A stretch of DNA of 64,000 nucleotides from Cryptomeria japonica (Eukaryota > Streptophyta > Pinopsida > Cupressales > Cupressaceae): NCBI RefSeq assembly GCF_030272615.1, contig NC_081415.1, forward strand, positions 420,228,257 to 420,292,256, written 5' to 3'. The notes under the pieces were generated by a model. That model did not search any database. It was not told where the DNA came from and worked only from the letters and a program-made list of their open reading frames with translations. Below, piece after piece: positions 47,836 to 58,640 of this stretch (position 1 is its first letter; each line of letters starts with the position of its first letter). A program made the translations under genes and the position numbers.

Positions 47836-50800
47836 ATGTCATCTAATATTGAAAATATTAGAGACATAGAGATAGGGCACCTAGATATCGAAGACTTCCT
47901 AAAGAGAGTCAAAGAGTCGCTACAGTACTACAAAATGGAGGCAACCATCAACAATGGAATTCATTTGGTTGTATCTTTCCCAATGTCAACACAGAATCTC
48001 AATTTTGTCTTAGCATTAGCTAACATATATGATCCGGTAAGCAGGTATATCAAGGACACAAAGGGAAAGAAAACTCTCATCAAATTGGATGAGGATTTAT
48101 TTGACACTATCTTCAAGTGTCCTAATATTGATCAATATACTAATATTGATATGCAATTTGCACAAGCATATTATGACAACAACTTAGATAAGTGCAGGAG
48201 AAACATCAATGATAATTGGCTAAAGACTCCAAGGCCCACTATTGAAAGATGGCCTGACACTATCCATCAAAGTGATTTCATTGAAGAAGTAAATGATTTG
48301 ATTACTCTTCTCAGTAGAGTAAAGGGACATCCTTTTTTAGATACTTATCATAAGTGGATGTATCTATAAATTCATATTATCCAACAAAACAAGAAGAAGA
48401 TCTATTGGGGTAAACAAATAAGTGATGCTTTTTGTGAGCACTTAACCAAAGTTCCTACCACTTTGAAGTTCTATATGACTTCATATCTGGTATATGCAAT
48501 AACCTCGATGAGGCATTTTCCAGGGTTTTCTACCACAGGAGACATGATTCAAATTCTTGTATATCAATATTACTCACAATTGACTCTCAAGAAAAGTTTA
48601 CATCATTTCAAGAGAGTGAATGATACTTTATTTTATCATTATATGTGCATGTTGGATAAAGATCTTCAAGAGAAGAGAGTGACAAATGAAGCTTGGAATG
48701 TGGTGAACCAATATGGGTGCATATTCTTACAATTACCCAATTTTACATATCTTAGAACTAGATTCTTTGATGGTGAACCTTTCATGCTCCCAAGGTACTC
48801 ATCAGACAAACTTGTACTCATGGAACTATCGTGTTAGATGGTAGCAGTGCATGAATGCCAATCTGGTTTGCATAAAACTAGTTTCAAGTTCTCTCTCACT
48901 ATTGGGAGATATTCAATCAATTCCATCTACAAAGCTAGAGCCATGGATGAAGAGAAGAGAAGAGTGATAATTAGGCTCTTCAAGACTTGGAAACATTTTG
49001 ACTACAGAGGTATGAAGAATAAAATTAAGAAAGGTTACACTCATGCTCACTGGGTAGAGGATATCTTGATTGATGGCAGAATAGAAGAGGATATTAGAAG
49101 GCTCAACTACTATCACCTTACCATGGATCAAATTGAGAACCTAAATATTGTTGATATTATTGAGGATCTTGAAGATGATGGAGATGTTCTAGATTGTATG
49201 TATGAATAGAATAAGGTTGCAGATTCACCCTTTCATCTTATTCAATGGTCCCAGAAAGAAAATATTTTAATTAGGGCCAAATTTCATAATATCATTTCCA
49301 ATACCGATGCTTGGCTTACACACAAGGGGATTCTAGTTAAATTCTTTCCAAACTAGATTAGATGATGACACTATAGGGCCGGTTGGGAAAACTGAATTGA
49401 GAACTAAGAATATACAAGATCTAGCAACCCCAAAGGCTCCTAAATTCAAATTCATAGTTGAAAAAGGTAAGGATAAGAGTCAAGGAGAATCCTCAGCCAA
49501 GGATGCTCAAACACTGGATGAGGTTGAAGAAGAATTGCTTGATGAACGGATTCAATAAGAAGAAGAAGAAGAGTTAGAAAAGGGATAAGGAGAGGAGTAT
49601 GATGAGGAGGGGTTACCAAAAATTCCCACTACTTCCTAGTCCAAAGGGATGCAAGAAATCATTCCTCCTACATCTCATGGTACTCCAGGTACAATTCCCC
49701 CTTTAGTTTTAATTTCTAATCCTTCTGATTTTAGTTCTACCATTTCATATGCATCTGAAACTCCTAGTGTAGTGACTCACACCATCCCTTCCATAACAAC
49801 CAGTGAGTCATCTCTAGATATCCCTAAAGATAACATTGAGAATGTTTTCCTTCCTAATCTGTCTGAAGTGACTTCCTCCATGTTAGAAGATTTTGATAAG
49901 TTCATGTTAGAAATTGATCTTCCTCCCAAGGTTTCAGTTGTTGAGAATTCACTTGTAGTTGTAACTTCAACTCCTCCTATTGTGACCACGAACATATAGA
50001 ATCAAGAGTTTGCATCTCAGGTATTGACCACAGGAGTAGAAGATGATACACCTTTGCGACCCTAGCTAGTTTTCAATAGCCCTAAAAGGAAGAAGCAAGC
50101 CATTTTCCTAGATGGCTTCAACTTTAGCAAGTGGGTTTTTTTTAAACCCAAGGGTACAAAGAAAGCCAAAACCTTATCTAGGGTAAAGGTGGATAAGTCA
50201 AAGAAAAAGTATGTAGAAATGGCAATTCTTGCTCCTGATACAGATATTGACAAGATTCAACCCATAGTTTATGTTATTAGTTTAGGATTGATTTGGGTAA
50301 GCAAACTCATGAAGGAACAATATAAGATGCTCAACCATCTTTTTGATAATCTCGTGGTGATTTATAATGAGGAAAGGATCAACATGGATAGACTAAAGAA
50401 ACAGGTGAAACAACTTACAAATGTCTTGATCAAGATAACAAACTCATCAAAGATAATTGAGCTAGTCACCTCATCAATTGATGTATAAATCATTAAGTAG
50501 GCTGAACAAGTCAATTCACAAGGAAGATCAGTTGGTGAGTGGATGGATAGGATACTTGGTCAAGGAACACATCTCATAAGTTTTGCAGTTGTCCTAATCA
50601 ATAATCTAGAAGGTGTGAATTCTAAGATAGATAAAACATTGAATCTATTCTCAAAAGAATTAGAAACACAAGAGAAGGAATTTGACTCATGGTTGAAGTT
50701 AGAAGATTTTCAATTAGATGTTCTAGTTGATAATGGAGTGCTTCCTTCAAGAGACATGTACATTGAGCAAAGGGAATCACTCGAACATCAAATGAACACC

Positions 50801-51220
50801 TTGGAAATGCTTATTAAGGATATGAGAAAGGCCTAAAGGGAATGTAATAACAAAGGAAAGGAGATCATTGAAAAACTATCAACACTTCCTTGTACATTCC
50901 TTGATGAGAATCAAAAGCCTCTTCATGAAGATGTGATTATCAAAGAATTCAATTTGCTTATTGGAGAAGAGGTGGATAATGAAGTCTTCTCAATATATTC
51001 AATTGATAAGTTAATATACATTCAAGTTAATCTGGATGAGTTGGCTTCCCTTCTGAAAAAGCACAAAAAGTGTTATGTGGGTCTCGAAGATTTGATCACT
51101 CGGGCCAAAGTAATCACAAGCCATACCAAGGGACCTATTGAAAAACAGATGAAGATAACTCTTCAAAAGTTCAAAGAATTCATGAAGAAAGATAATAATG
51201 GAGTGTCTGGTGTCACTTAG
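47836..51220 (+). pseudogene. family A mobile ORF (about 1,100 codons, lightly broken)
   Basis: Open segments 47836-48369, 48463-48837, 48838-49209, 49649-49999, 50189-50488, 50543-50836 and 50933-51220 form one protein with single stops or short shifts between. The start MSSNIENIRDIEIGHLDIED follows a purine-rich leader. Residues 1-450 look globular and helical (LIKLDEDLFDTIFKCPNI; MTSYLVYAITSMRHFPGF). The middle (about 49640-50000) is Ser/Thr/Pro-rich and acidic. The C-terminal third is coiled-coil-like (YNEERINMDRLKKQVKQL). The last stop (51220) lies just inside the promoter-like 3' region that starts at 51204. No protease, RT or integrase motifs are present. It is probably a repeat-borne protein of unknown role. 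Confidence 0.6.
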
Positions 51221-52761
51221 TAGTTTTCATATTTCTAAAGTTGTAGGTGCATTTTTGCAGTTAAATTTTGACACCTCAAGTGTCATTTTGTATCTAGAAT
51301 ATGCATGAGTCCTAAGTCAAGTAGGACTCTTTTTCGACTTAGTCATAGTTTTCCTAGATTAGCTCATTGCACCTCACCTATATATATGAGGTTTCTCATT
51401 GTAATATTTATCTTTAATCTTATGCAAAGAAACTTTGTCGAAGTGAAGAGAAAAGTGAAACTTTGAGTTCATATTGTTATTTTGCAAATTTGATCAAATA
51501 ATAAGGAAGCTTTGGCATTCAAACTTTACGTTGAATACATTTGTTAGAATTCGTAAAATGCGAATCTCATAGGCCTAGTTATCTTATGTAAGAATACTTG
51601 TCACACCTAAAGAGAGAATTGAGTAGCAAAATAATTGAAGATAATAGCAATGAAATTGATTGAATTTCTTGTATTGCTTATTGCTTAATTACATGAAGGA
51701 TATGACATCCTTATAAACAAATCTAACTCTAAAGATATAAACCCTAAATGGTGGAATCTACAAGATAGACTGAGAGTTAATATAGAATGCATGAATTAGT
51801 CATGTATGTACAAAAAGCATACTAGACTAATTAATGCATGAAACTCTTGAAATTCTAAACATAGTTTGCTTTTCCTAGTTTGCATTATGCATGGAGATAA
51901 ATATTAATTAATTATTCATAATTAATTAATTAACTAACTAATAAATGCCAATAATTAATTACTAAGGCATCGATTATTTAGTGAATTAATATAATTAAGT
52001 GAATAATTAATATATGAATTATTTATTCCAACAACATTATGGTTTATAGTGAGAGTGTTCTTACGTCATTCTTGTTATAAAGTTTTTTTAGATTAAGTAA
52101 AAGCATTGTGGAAAGATATTATTAAAGATTAGAACACGTTTTGTTTTGTAAACTTTGTGTTACATTTCAATATTTGTGAAATAGAATCAGTACAAGAAGT
52201 AGTGATTTGAAGACTTTGAGCTTCATTTTGTTATTTTTGAGAAATATCAAAATTGTAATTAGATATCATTACAAAGACTTTGTTCTTTGCTTTGTTATAT
52301 TGGTAAAATATCATGGGTTACAAAAGTTATTTGTAGAAGGTAGATGAGATTATAGTGATTGTAAGACTTTGTGCTTGAACACCATTTTCTTGTCTTGGTA
52401 AAGCAATGGAGGACTTTGCGCCTTTATGGAAACTTTGCTTCTCTTTATTTTTATTGTTCATTAGCATGATTTAAGTTATTTTATAGGAACTTCAAAGTTG
52501 TATTAATCATTATTACTCCAGATTGTAACTTCTTCTCTAAAAAAAGAGAAAAGAATAACATCTATTCTTAAAAAGAGAATAGGATGATGTTTAGCCCAAG
52601 TTTAGATTAGGAATCATAGTTTGTATTTTGTTCTAAATTAAAGAGAGTAGTAAACAAAAGGGGGAGCCTTCCCTTATAATTAGGAGAGATTTAATCTCGC
52701 ATACTGTGGTTGAAACCATAATTTTGTGAACTTCCATAGTTTACAAAATTTTCAACCAACA
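51204..52761 (+). promoter_or_regulatory. promoter-like 3' terminal region of family A copy 2
   Basis: Homologous to 16014-17088. It begins TGTCTGGTGTCACTTAG, has CTATATATATGAGG (51379-51390) as TATA-like site and repeated (G/A)ACTTTG(T/A)G motifs on both sides of the nested solo LTR. The last ones lie near 52213, 52278, 52363, 52413 and 52431. It shares GCCTTTATGGAAACTTTGCT and GGGGGAGCCTTCCCT blocks. The terminal hairpin is TGGTTGAAA (52707-52715) with TTTTCAACCA (52749-52758), and inside it AATTTTGT with ACAAAATT. Confidence 0.6.
51542..52033. mobile_element. nested solo LTR (492 bp)
   Basis: Starts TGTTAGAAT and ends ATTCCAACA, near-perfect inverted termini, with the perfect TSD ACATT (51537-51541; 52034-52038). 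It is inserted in the 3' terminal region of family A copy 2, so it is younger than that element. The end is AT-rich with TTAATTAAT repeats. Confidence 0.88.
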
Positions 52762-54950
52762 AAACTATTGTGAGAAAGTATATTAAGTGGGTAGTAAAAA
52801 GTGATACATTGGTGGGTTTTTGTGGTAATAAAGAAGAAAATCAATGCCAATCACATTTTTTGGTGGCAGTTGGTGAGGGAGTTGTAGGTTATGATATCAC
52901 AATAGATTCTTTTAAGAATAATGTTATTGGCCACTATGCACGTGTTATTATTGGAAACCCTTTACATGAAAATATTCCTCATTGTTGTGGTTGCTCATCC
53001 AACATGCAATAGGTTCAATGCAAATTTTGATCATTGACAGGGGAATGAATATTTTTTTTGTGGAAGAGACATGTGGAAAATAATTTGGGACCTATTGTTG
53101 GTCATTCCTCAGATGGAGATATTAGAAGAAGACAACTTATGTTGATGGACTATTGTTCAACAAAAGCTATTCAATATCAAATTCCTTGGGAAGGGTGGAG
53201 ACTAAATGGGTTGTCTAATGGCTACAATGTAACAGGATAGCATGATCGGGGCTACATCCACAATGACAAAAAGATAGTGAATCTTTTATTTAGTGGTTGA
53301 TAATATTTGATTTCAAGAGAAGAGTTGATAAGTTTTAATCATGTTAGGATGGTTTATAACACTTTTAATGTGAGTGATCACAAGCTTAAAAGTGAAGATA
53401 TAGAGAGGATAGATCGATAGAATTGGGGTTTAGCACAATGCATTGCTTCGAGGCATGTTCAGAGCTATTTGAAAGAGATGAGAAATACAACTAGTGGAAG
53501 GGTAGAGAGGACACTAGGCACAAAGACATATCTAATGAATTAGATTATTTCTGACTACATTGACAGTTTTATGTCTTAGAGTTTGACTCTTTGGGAAAGA
53601 GTATGGAATGCTTCACAAGTTCATAATTTATTCGCGTTATGGTTATGTTGGCTATGAAAAGAATATAATAATAATGTCAACAAAAATTTCATTAACATAG
53701 AGACATGTCAAGATGTGAAAATTTCTTGTCATTTTGTAGTTTTGTTGTTGAGATTGTTTCAAGATCAATACTTTCACTTGCCATGTGTCATGCACCTGAT
53801 TGAGTTAGATGTATGTGAGAACTTATTTAACAATTTTGGTAGGATGGTTGGAGCAGAAAGGGCCTATGATTTTACTAACTTGTTTCATACTATTGGAACA
53901 CTTAATAGAGTTGCAGAAGAAGAATCAAATCCCAAGGGCTTCATTTTAATAAATATCATAAGAAGCAAAAAATTATCTGGAAGTGACGGCACCAACAATG
54001 GATACAAAATATTAACATATTATCAGAGTAAGATTCAATATCTACAGATGATAAAATTATTGAAGCCCTCGAGATAGGATTTAAGGATGCACAAGACATT
54101 TTATCATCTCTTGGCATACGACCGAAGAATCCCACACAATCTTCCTGGTGGGTTAAACCATGGATGGAGGACCAAAATTATCCAACATTCCAAGTTGTGA
54201 ATGAAGTGGTTGATGACTCTCCACCAACTCATTCCAACTCTATATTTCAATCCATGTCTTAAGTGGCACACAATCATGGTGAATTGCAAATAATGGAAAG
54301 TGAGTGGAGGCATGAGTTAGATGAAATTTTAAATTTCATTCATGAAAATGCAAAAAACTGTAAAACCAATGGTAGAGCTTGGTGGTAAGGATATGTTCAA
54401 AGATTTTTTGGTTAGTTAGTTGAATGGAAATCTAATGTTATCCAAAGATAGGTTGACTAAAGTGAGTAATGGGGTATACTTTAGGTGAGATGAGAGGGCC
54501 CCACAAAAGGGTGTTTCAATTAGCTTTGGAATTAGATCAGATTGTCCGATGTTGTTTGAGAGCAATTTAATACCTCCTACTAATCCTTCTAAATGAAAAG
54601 GTGTTTCTTGAAGTACATGAAAAGGTTTTTCTCATGGAACCTAGTACATTGGAAAGGTTCAAGAAATATACAGAGGAAGGATGGTAATAGGGTGTTTGAT
54701 TTCCATAATGGCATTGACCTTTTGGATAGGCTAGAAGGCATCAAGCTTCAATTATGTTGGTACAATAGAATAAAGGGGCAATACATGTACAAGTATGATC
54801 TGACAAATCATGCTTTTGTGGAACTAGATCTTGTCATAGAAACAACCAACTTATGTTACAATGCTAGGAATGATACATACAAATTAGAAGAAAGAGATCA
54901 CAATTTTTTTTCAAATTTTGTTAAAAACTTGAACAAGGTGTATTTTTAAA
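52762..54950 (+). pseudogene. large transposase-like protein, 3' half
   Basis: It continues the protein of 44275-46350 after the family A insert. It starts TIVRKYIKWVVKSDTLVGFC and then shows VVGYDITIDSFKNNVIGHYA, VGHSSDGDIRRRQLMLMDYC, GWRLNGLSNGYNVTG and DHKLKSEDIERIDR. From 53715 come FVVLLLRLFQDQYFHLPCVM, MVGAERAYDFTNLFHTIGTL and, from 54593, RVFDFHNGIDLLDRLEGIKL. Many stops interrupt it. The S-D-G-D-x-R-R-R motif is striking and could include an acidic active-site residue, but I cannot assign a nuclease fold. C-terminal segments after 54100 are more eroded. Length of both halves together is well above 1,000 codons. Confidence 0.5.
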
Positions 54951-55439
54951 ATATTTTACTTTCTTCTTCCTTGTGTATTCCCATATGTTAGATTGTTTAA
55001 ATTTATTTATTTTATCAAATATAATATTGGTTTTATACTTTTTTCGCTTCAGGTGTAATAAATATTCTCGATGGTGAATGTTCGAGATAAATCAACCAAT
55101 TTGTTGCTACCTACTTCTTGGTGTAAGTTTCTTTCACTAACCATTCATATTTTGTAGTGAAATGAAATTGGTGAAAAGATAAAATACATTCTAAATGAAA
55201 TTTCAATACGAATTTGGGTCTCACATGGTGATCCAAATGTGTAGGTACATGGGTTGACAAAAAGTCATGTCATTCATGATGTCAATGGGGTTTTCAAATC
55301 AAATTTAAAGGTGCTAGAATGTCATTAATCAAACAACTTGACACTGTGGAAGAACTTGCCTTTCTTAATACTTTTGTGTTTAGAATCAAGGATCACTGAG
55401 AGGGAGGGGGTGAAAAAGTGATCTACTAGAAATTAAATT

Positions 55440-56336
55440 CACAAACTTATTCTTTATCCATCGGTTAGAAATGCATAATAGTAAAGAACATAAACAAGCA
55501 ATAAATAAACCACAAATCCACAACACCAAAATTTTTACGTGGAAACCCAGAAAGGGAAAAACCACGGTGGGGCTGGAACCCACAATATTCATATACTATG
55601 GCCAAGAGTACATAAATATTACATAGATGGGGAGTGCGCTTGCATTCTGGCTCATTGCTCAGTTACAATAACCCGCAAGGCTACAACCTTCGAGGAAGTC
55701 TTAGCGACTTACAATTCAATTACAATGAGGAAATACAATGAAATGAATTCAAAAGTAGCATCTGACAATGCATGAATGAGTTCTGGTTAAGGACAAGATC
55801 TTTAACTATACTCACTCTGCAAATGCTTTTTTCTGTCTCAGTCAGCTACCAGATTATCTGTGAACCAAATGCGCACGTGAAACTGCACTCAATCTCACCA
55901 AAATGGATCACCATCACAATAATATACCAAAAACCAATCGCCAAATCAATCTTATATATCTGCTCTTATAAAAAATAATCTCCTCCAAGTCGGCTTCAAG
56001 AAGTGTAACATGTAGCTTCAAGTCAGGTTCAATCTTTAACAAAACATAGCACCGGATCAAAAGAGTATAATCACACACTTCCAAAGGATCTTCCCATTCA
56101 CTGAGATACCAAAATCAATCACCAAAATCACTGCAATCACCGGAAATAATTTAGGACCAAAACATTACTGAGATAGCCGAAATTACCAGTTAACTGCCTA
56201 CTGGTTAACTCCTACTTCCGGATAAGAGAAATCGCAACCACCCGATTGAATCTGCAAGAAGAGTTTCCATCAATGACAACCCTAAACCAATAAGCAACTA
56301 CTAGAGGTCACCGGATAAGTGTCAATTGCCAACAAT
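55440..56336 (-). repeat. LTR-like direct repeat, downstream copy
   Basis: On the minus strand it begins GTTGGCAATTGACACTTATC directly after a purine tract AAAGGGGAGATT (about 56336-56347), as a 3' LTR would. It matches 56460-57356 along its whole length with roughly 10% difference by eye. It contains the GGGAAAAACCACGGTGGGG-type block on the plus strand. The end near 55440 is uncertain (no clear CA). Confidence 0.6.
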
Positions 56337-56459
56337 CTCCCCTTTGGAATTGATGGCAACACTCGTGAAAAATGGCTAAGTGTTGTAACCAGTGAAACCT
56401 GTACACCGGATCAAGAATGAAAGAATTCTAAGGCTCCCCATTAGATCAACAATCCCAAA
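56337..56459 (-). other. short internal segment between the two LTR-like repeats
   Basis: Only about 125 bp lie between the repeats. On the minus strand it ends GTTGCCATCAATTCC, then AAAGGGGAGATT, the usual end of the internal region of plant Copia elements before the 3' LTR. The rest of the internal region has been deleted. Confidence 0.5.
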
Positions 56460-57356
56460 ATAAAACTTAATCTTTATCCACTAGTTAGTAATGCATAATA
56501 GTAAAGAACACAAACAAGCAATAAATAAACCATAGATCCACAACACCAGAATTTTTACGTGGAAACCCAGAAAGGGAAAAGCCACGGTGGGGTTGGAACC
56601 CACAATATTCATATACTATGGCCAGGAGTATATAAATATTACATAGATGGGGAATGCACTTGCATTTAGGCTCACTACTCAATTACAATAACTCGGAAGG
56701 CTACAACCTTCAGGGAAGTCTTACTGACTTACAATTCAATTAAAATGAGGAAATACAATGAAATGAACTCAGAAGTAGCATCTGACAATGCATGAATGAG
56801 TTTCGGTTAAGCATAAGATCTCTGACTGTACTCACTCTACACATACTTGATTTCTGTCTTAGTTAGATACCAGATTAACTATGAACCAAATGCACACGTG
56901 AAATTGCACTCAATCACACCAAAACAGATCACCACCATAGTAAATACACTGAAAACCAATTGCCAAATCAATCTTATATATCCGGTCTTATAAAAAATAA
57001 TCTCCTCCAAGTTGGCTTCAATAAGTGTAACATGTAGCTTCAAGTTGGCTCCAATCTTTAACAAAACATAGCACTACATCAAAAGAGTATAATCACACAC
57101 TTCCAAAGGATCTTCCCATTCACCGAGATACCAAAATCAATCACCAAAATCACTACAATCACCAAAAATAATTTCGGACAAAAACATTACTGAGATAGCC
57201 CTAAATTACCAGTTAACTGCCTACCGGTTAACTCCTGCTTCCAAATAAGAGAAATCACGACCACCAGATCGAATCTCCAAGAAGAGTTGCCATCAATGAC
57301 AACCCTAAACCAATAAGCAACTACTAGAGCTCATTGGATAAGTGTCAATTGCCAAC
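56460..57356 (-). repeat. LTR-like direct repeat, upstream copy
   Basis: Begins (minus) GTTGGCAATTGACACTTATC at about 57356 and is collinear with 55440-56336 at an offset of 1,020 bp. The open frames in both copies are by-products. Confidence 0.6.
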
Positions 57357-57489
57357 GTTTTGTTGATGTTGCACTAATGTCAATGGTGCATACTCTATAC
57401 AACTTTATAGACTTTATATTTGCATGTATTTAAAATCGGGGCAATTCCCTCTATGAACTTGAATGAGACCTATTAGGTTGTCCCATTAC

Positions 57490-58030
57490 AAGTTGATTGT
57501 TGGTGTTAACTATTGAAGGTAGACATAATTTTTTCTTTCCCTCCATTGCACCATTAATTTGTATCCTATTTCAACTTTTCATAATAATAAAGAAATTGAT
57601 AAATTGCAGAAGCTTCCTCATGGATTTGTTGTCTTTACTCAAGAATCACTATAAGACATGTCTACCTTATTGCAATATAATTACAAAATTTAATTCATTC
57701 CTTGAAATAAACCTTCAATTCATACTACACATTCACAATTGATTGTGAAGACAAATTACTGCACCCTAGAAAATATGAGACAATATGAATTTGCTTGTAG
57801 TCATTTCATTCAATTCAATTGTATATACGATTTTGTAAAGCACTAAAGACTCTGCAACTATCTTCTATTATCAAAAAAGATTGAACGTGATATATTCTAC
57901 TCGCCCAAGAAAAATTTCAGAACCCCTTGCAAATGACCTTGAATTCCTTTTTATAATAACAAAGGATCCAAATAAGCTTCAGGCCATATGCATATGTGTC
58001 AAAATTTGATTAGCCTCAATTAGAATATGC
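57490..58030 (-). repeat. inverted copy of the 39.9-40.4 kb promoter-like repeat
   Basis: The reverse complement carries, in order, the shared blocks listed for 39900-40420, including the TATA-like TTATAAAAAGGAATTCAAGG (near 57956 on plus). The order is kept over about 450 bp. This copy lies next to the LTR-like repeats at 56460-57356. Confidence 0.55.
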
Positions 58031-58640
58031 TAAATCATTTCACTTAATTAAATAGATATTTTTATATTTATTTAATTATTTTACTAACATTCCTCTATTA
58101 ATTGAATTCACATTTAATTAATTCACTTACCTTATACTCTTTTATTTAATTAAATGAATTTTATAATTTATTTAATTTAATTCACTAGTTGTATTCTAAC
58201 TATTAATTAGCTAAATAAGCCTATTTATTTAATTAATTATATCCCCCTTTTGCTCATTTAAATAAATTTTGGATTTATTTAAATAAATCCAAAATTCACA
58301 TGCACATTTAGATAAATAAACATTTATTTAAATCCTATTTATCCTCACCCACTTGCATTCTCCTACAATGCCCACTTGCTCACTAATTTTTGTCTAAACA
58401 CTTCTAAATTAGCCCAATCCCCTTCTAAGGACTTGCACATTCCTAAACCAAGGATTAGGAAGGAGCCACTTCTAAAAAACAATTAAGCTCTTACAAAACA
58501 TTAAAAGCCTTTTCCTTTCACAAGTTAACCCTCAAAGTGTCCTATAAGAATTTAAGGCTCTTACATATCATTAAAAGCCTTTTTCTCTTCCAACAAGCTA
58601 ACTCAAATTTTGAACCTGGGTTAGAGATGTTGACATGATT
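58031..58640. repeat. AT-rich repeat with a 32-nt perfect palindrome
   Basis: Dense TTAATTAA/ATTTATTTAA sequence. At 58265-58296 the arms AATTTTGGATTTATTT and AAATAAATCCAAAATT form a perfect palindrome with no loop. It is probably the distal part of an LTR, similar to 42300-42770 on the other strand. Confidence 0.55.

Larger units (their letters stand above)
46351..52761 (+). mobile_element. family A element, copy 2 (6,411 bp incl. nested LTR), carries ORF
   Basis: Begins TGTTACCCTTGTTTTTG and ends TTTTCAACCAACA, with the perfect TSD AAACT (46346-46350; 52762-52766). Removing the insert and one TSD restores the frame of the host pseudogene. Order: a T5-GCTTGAAGC-A5 hairpin, the hairpin array (46564-47636), a long broken ORF (47836-51220), a TATA-bearing 3' region (51204-52761) and a terminal hairpin. 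No LTR pair is visible. A solo LTR sits at 51542-52033. Hypotheses: one giant solo LTR containing a gene, or an element class with unlike ends inserted by a retroviral-type integrase. Confidence 0.82.

Noticed and set aside
44275-54950. hAT transposase
   Set aside because: A BED-like finger is possible, but the hAT dimerisation region was not seen and the S-D-G-D-x-R-R-R motif does not fit.
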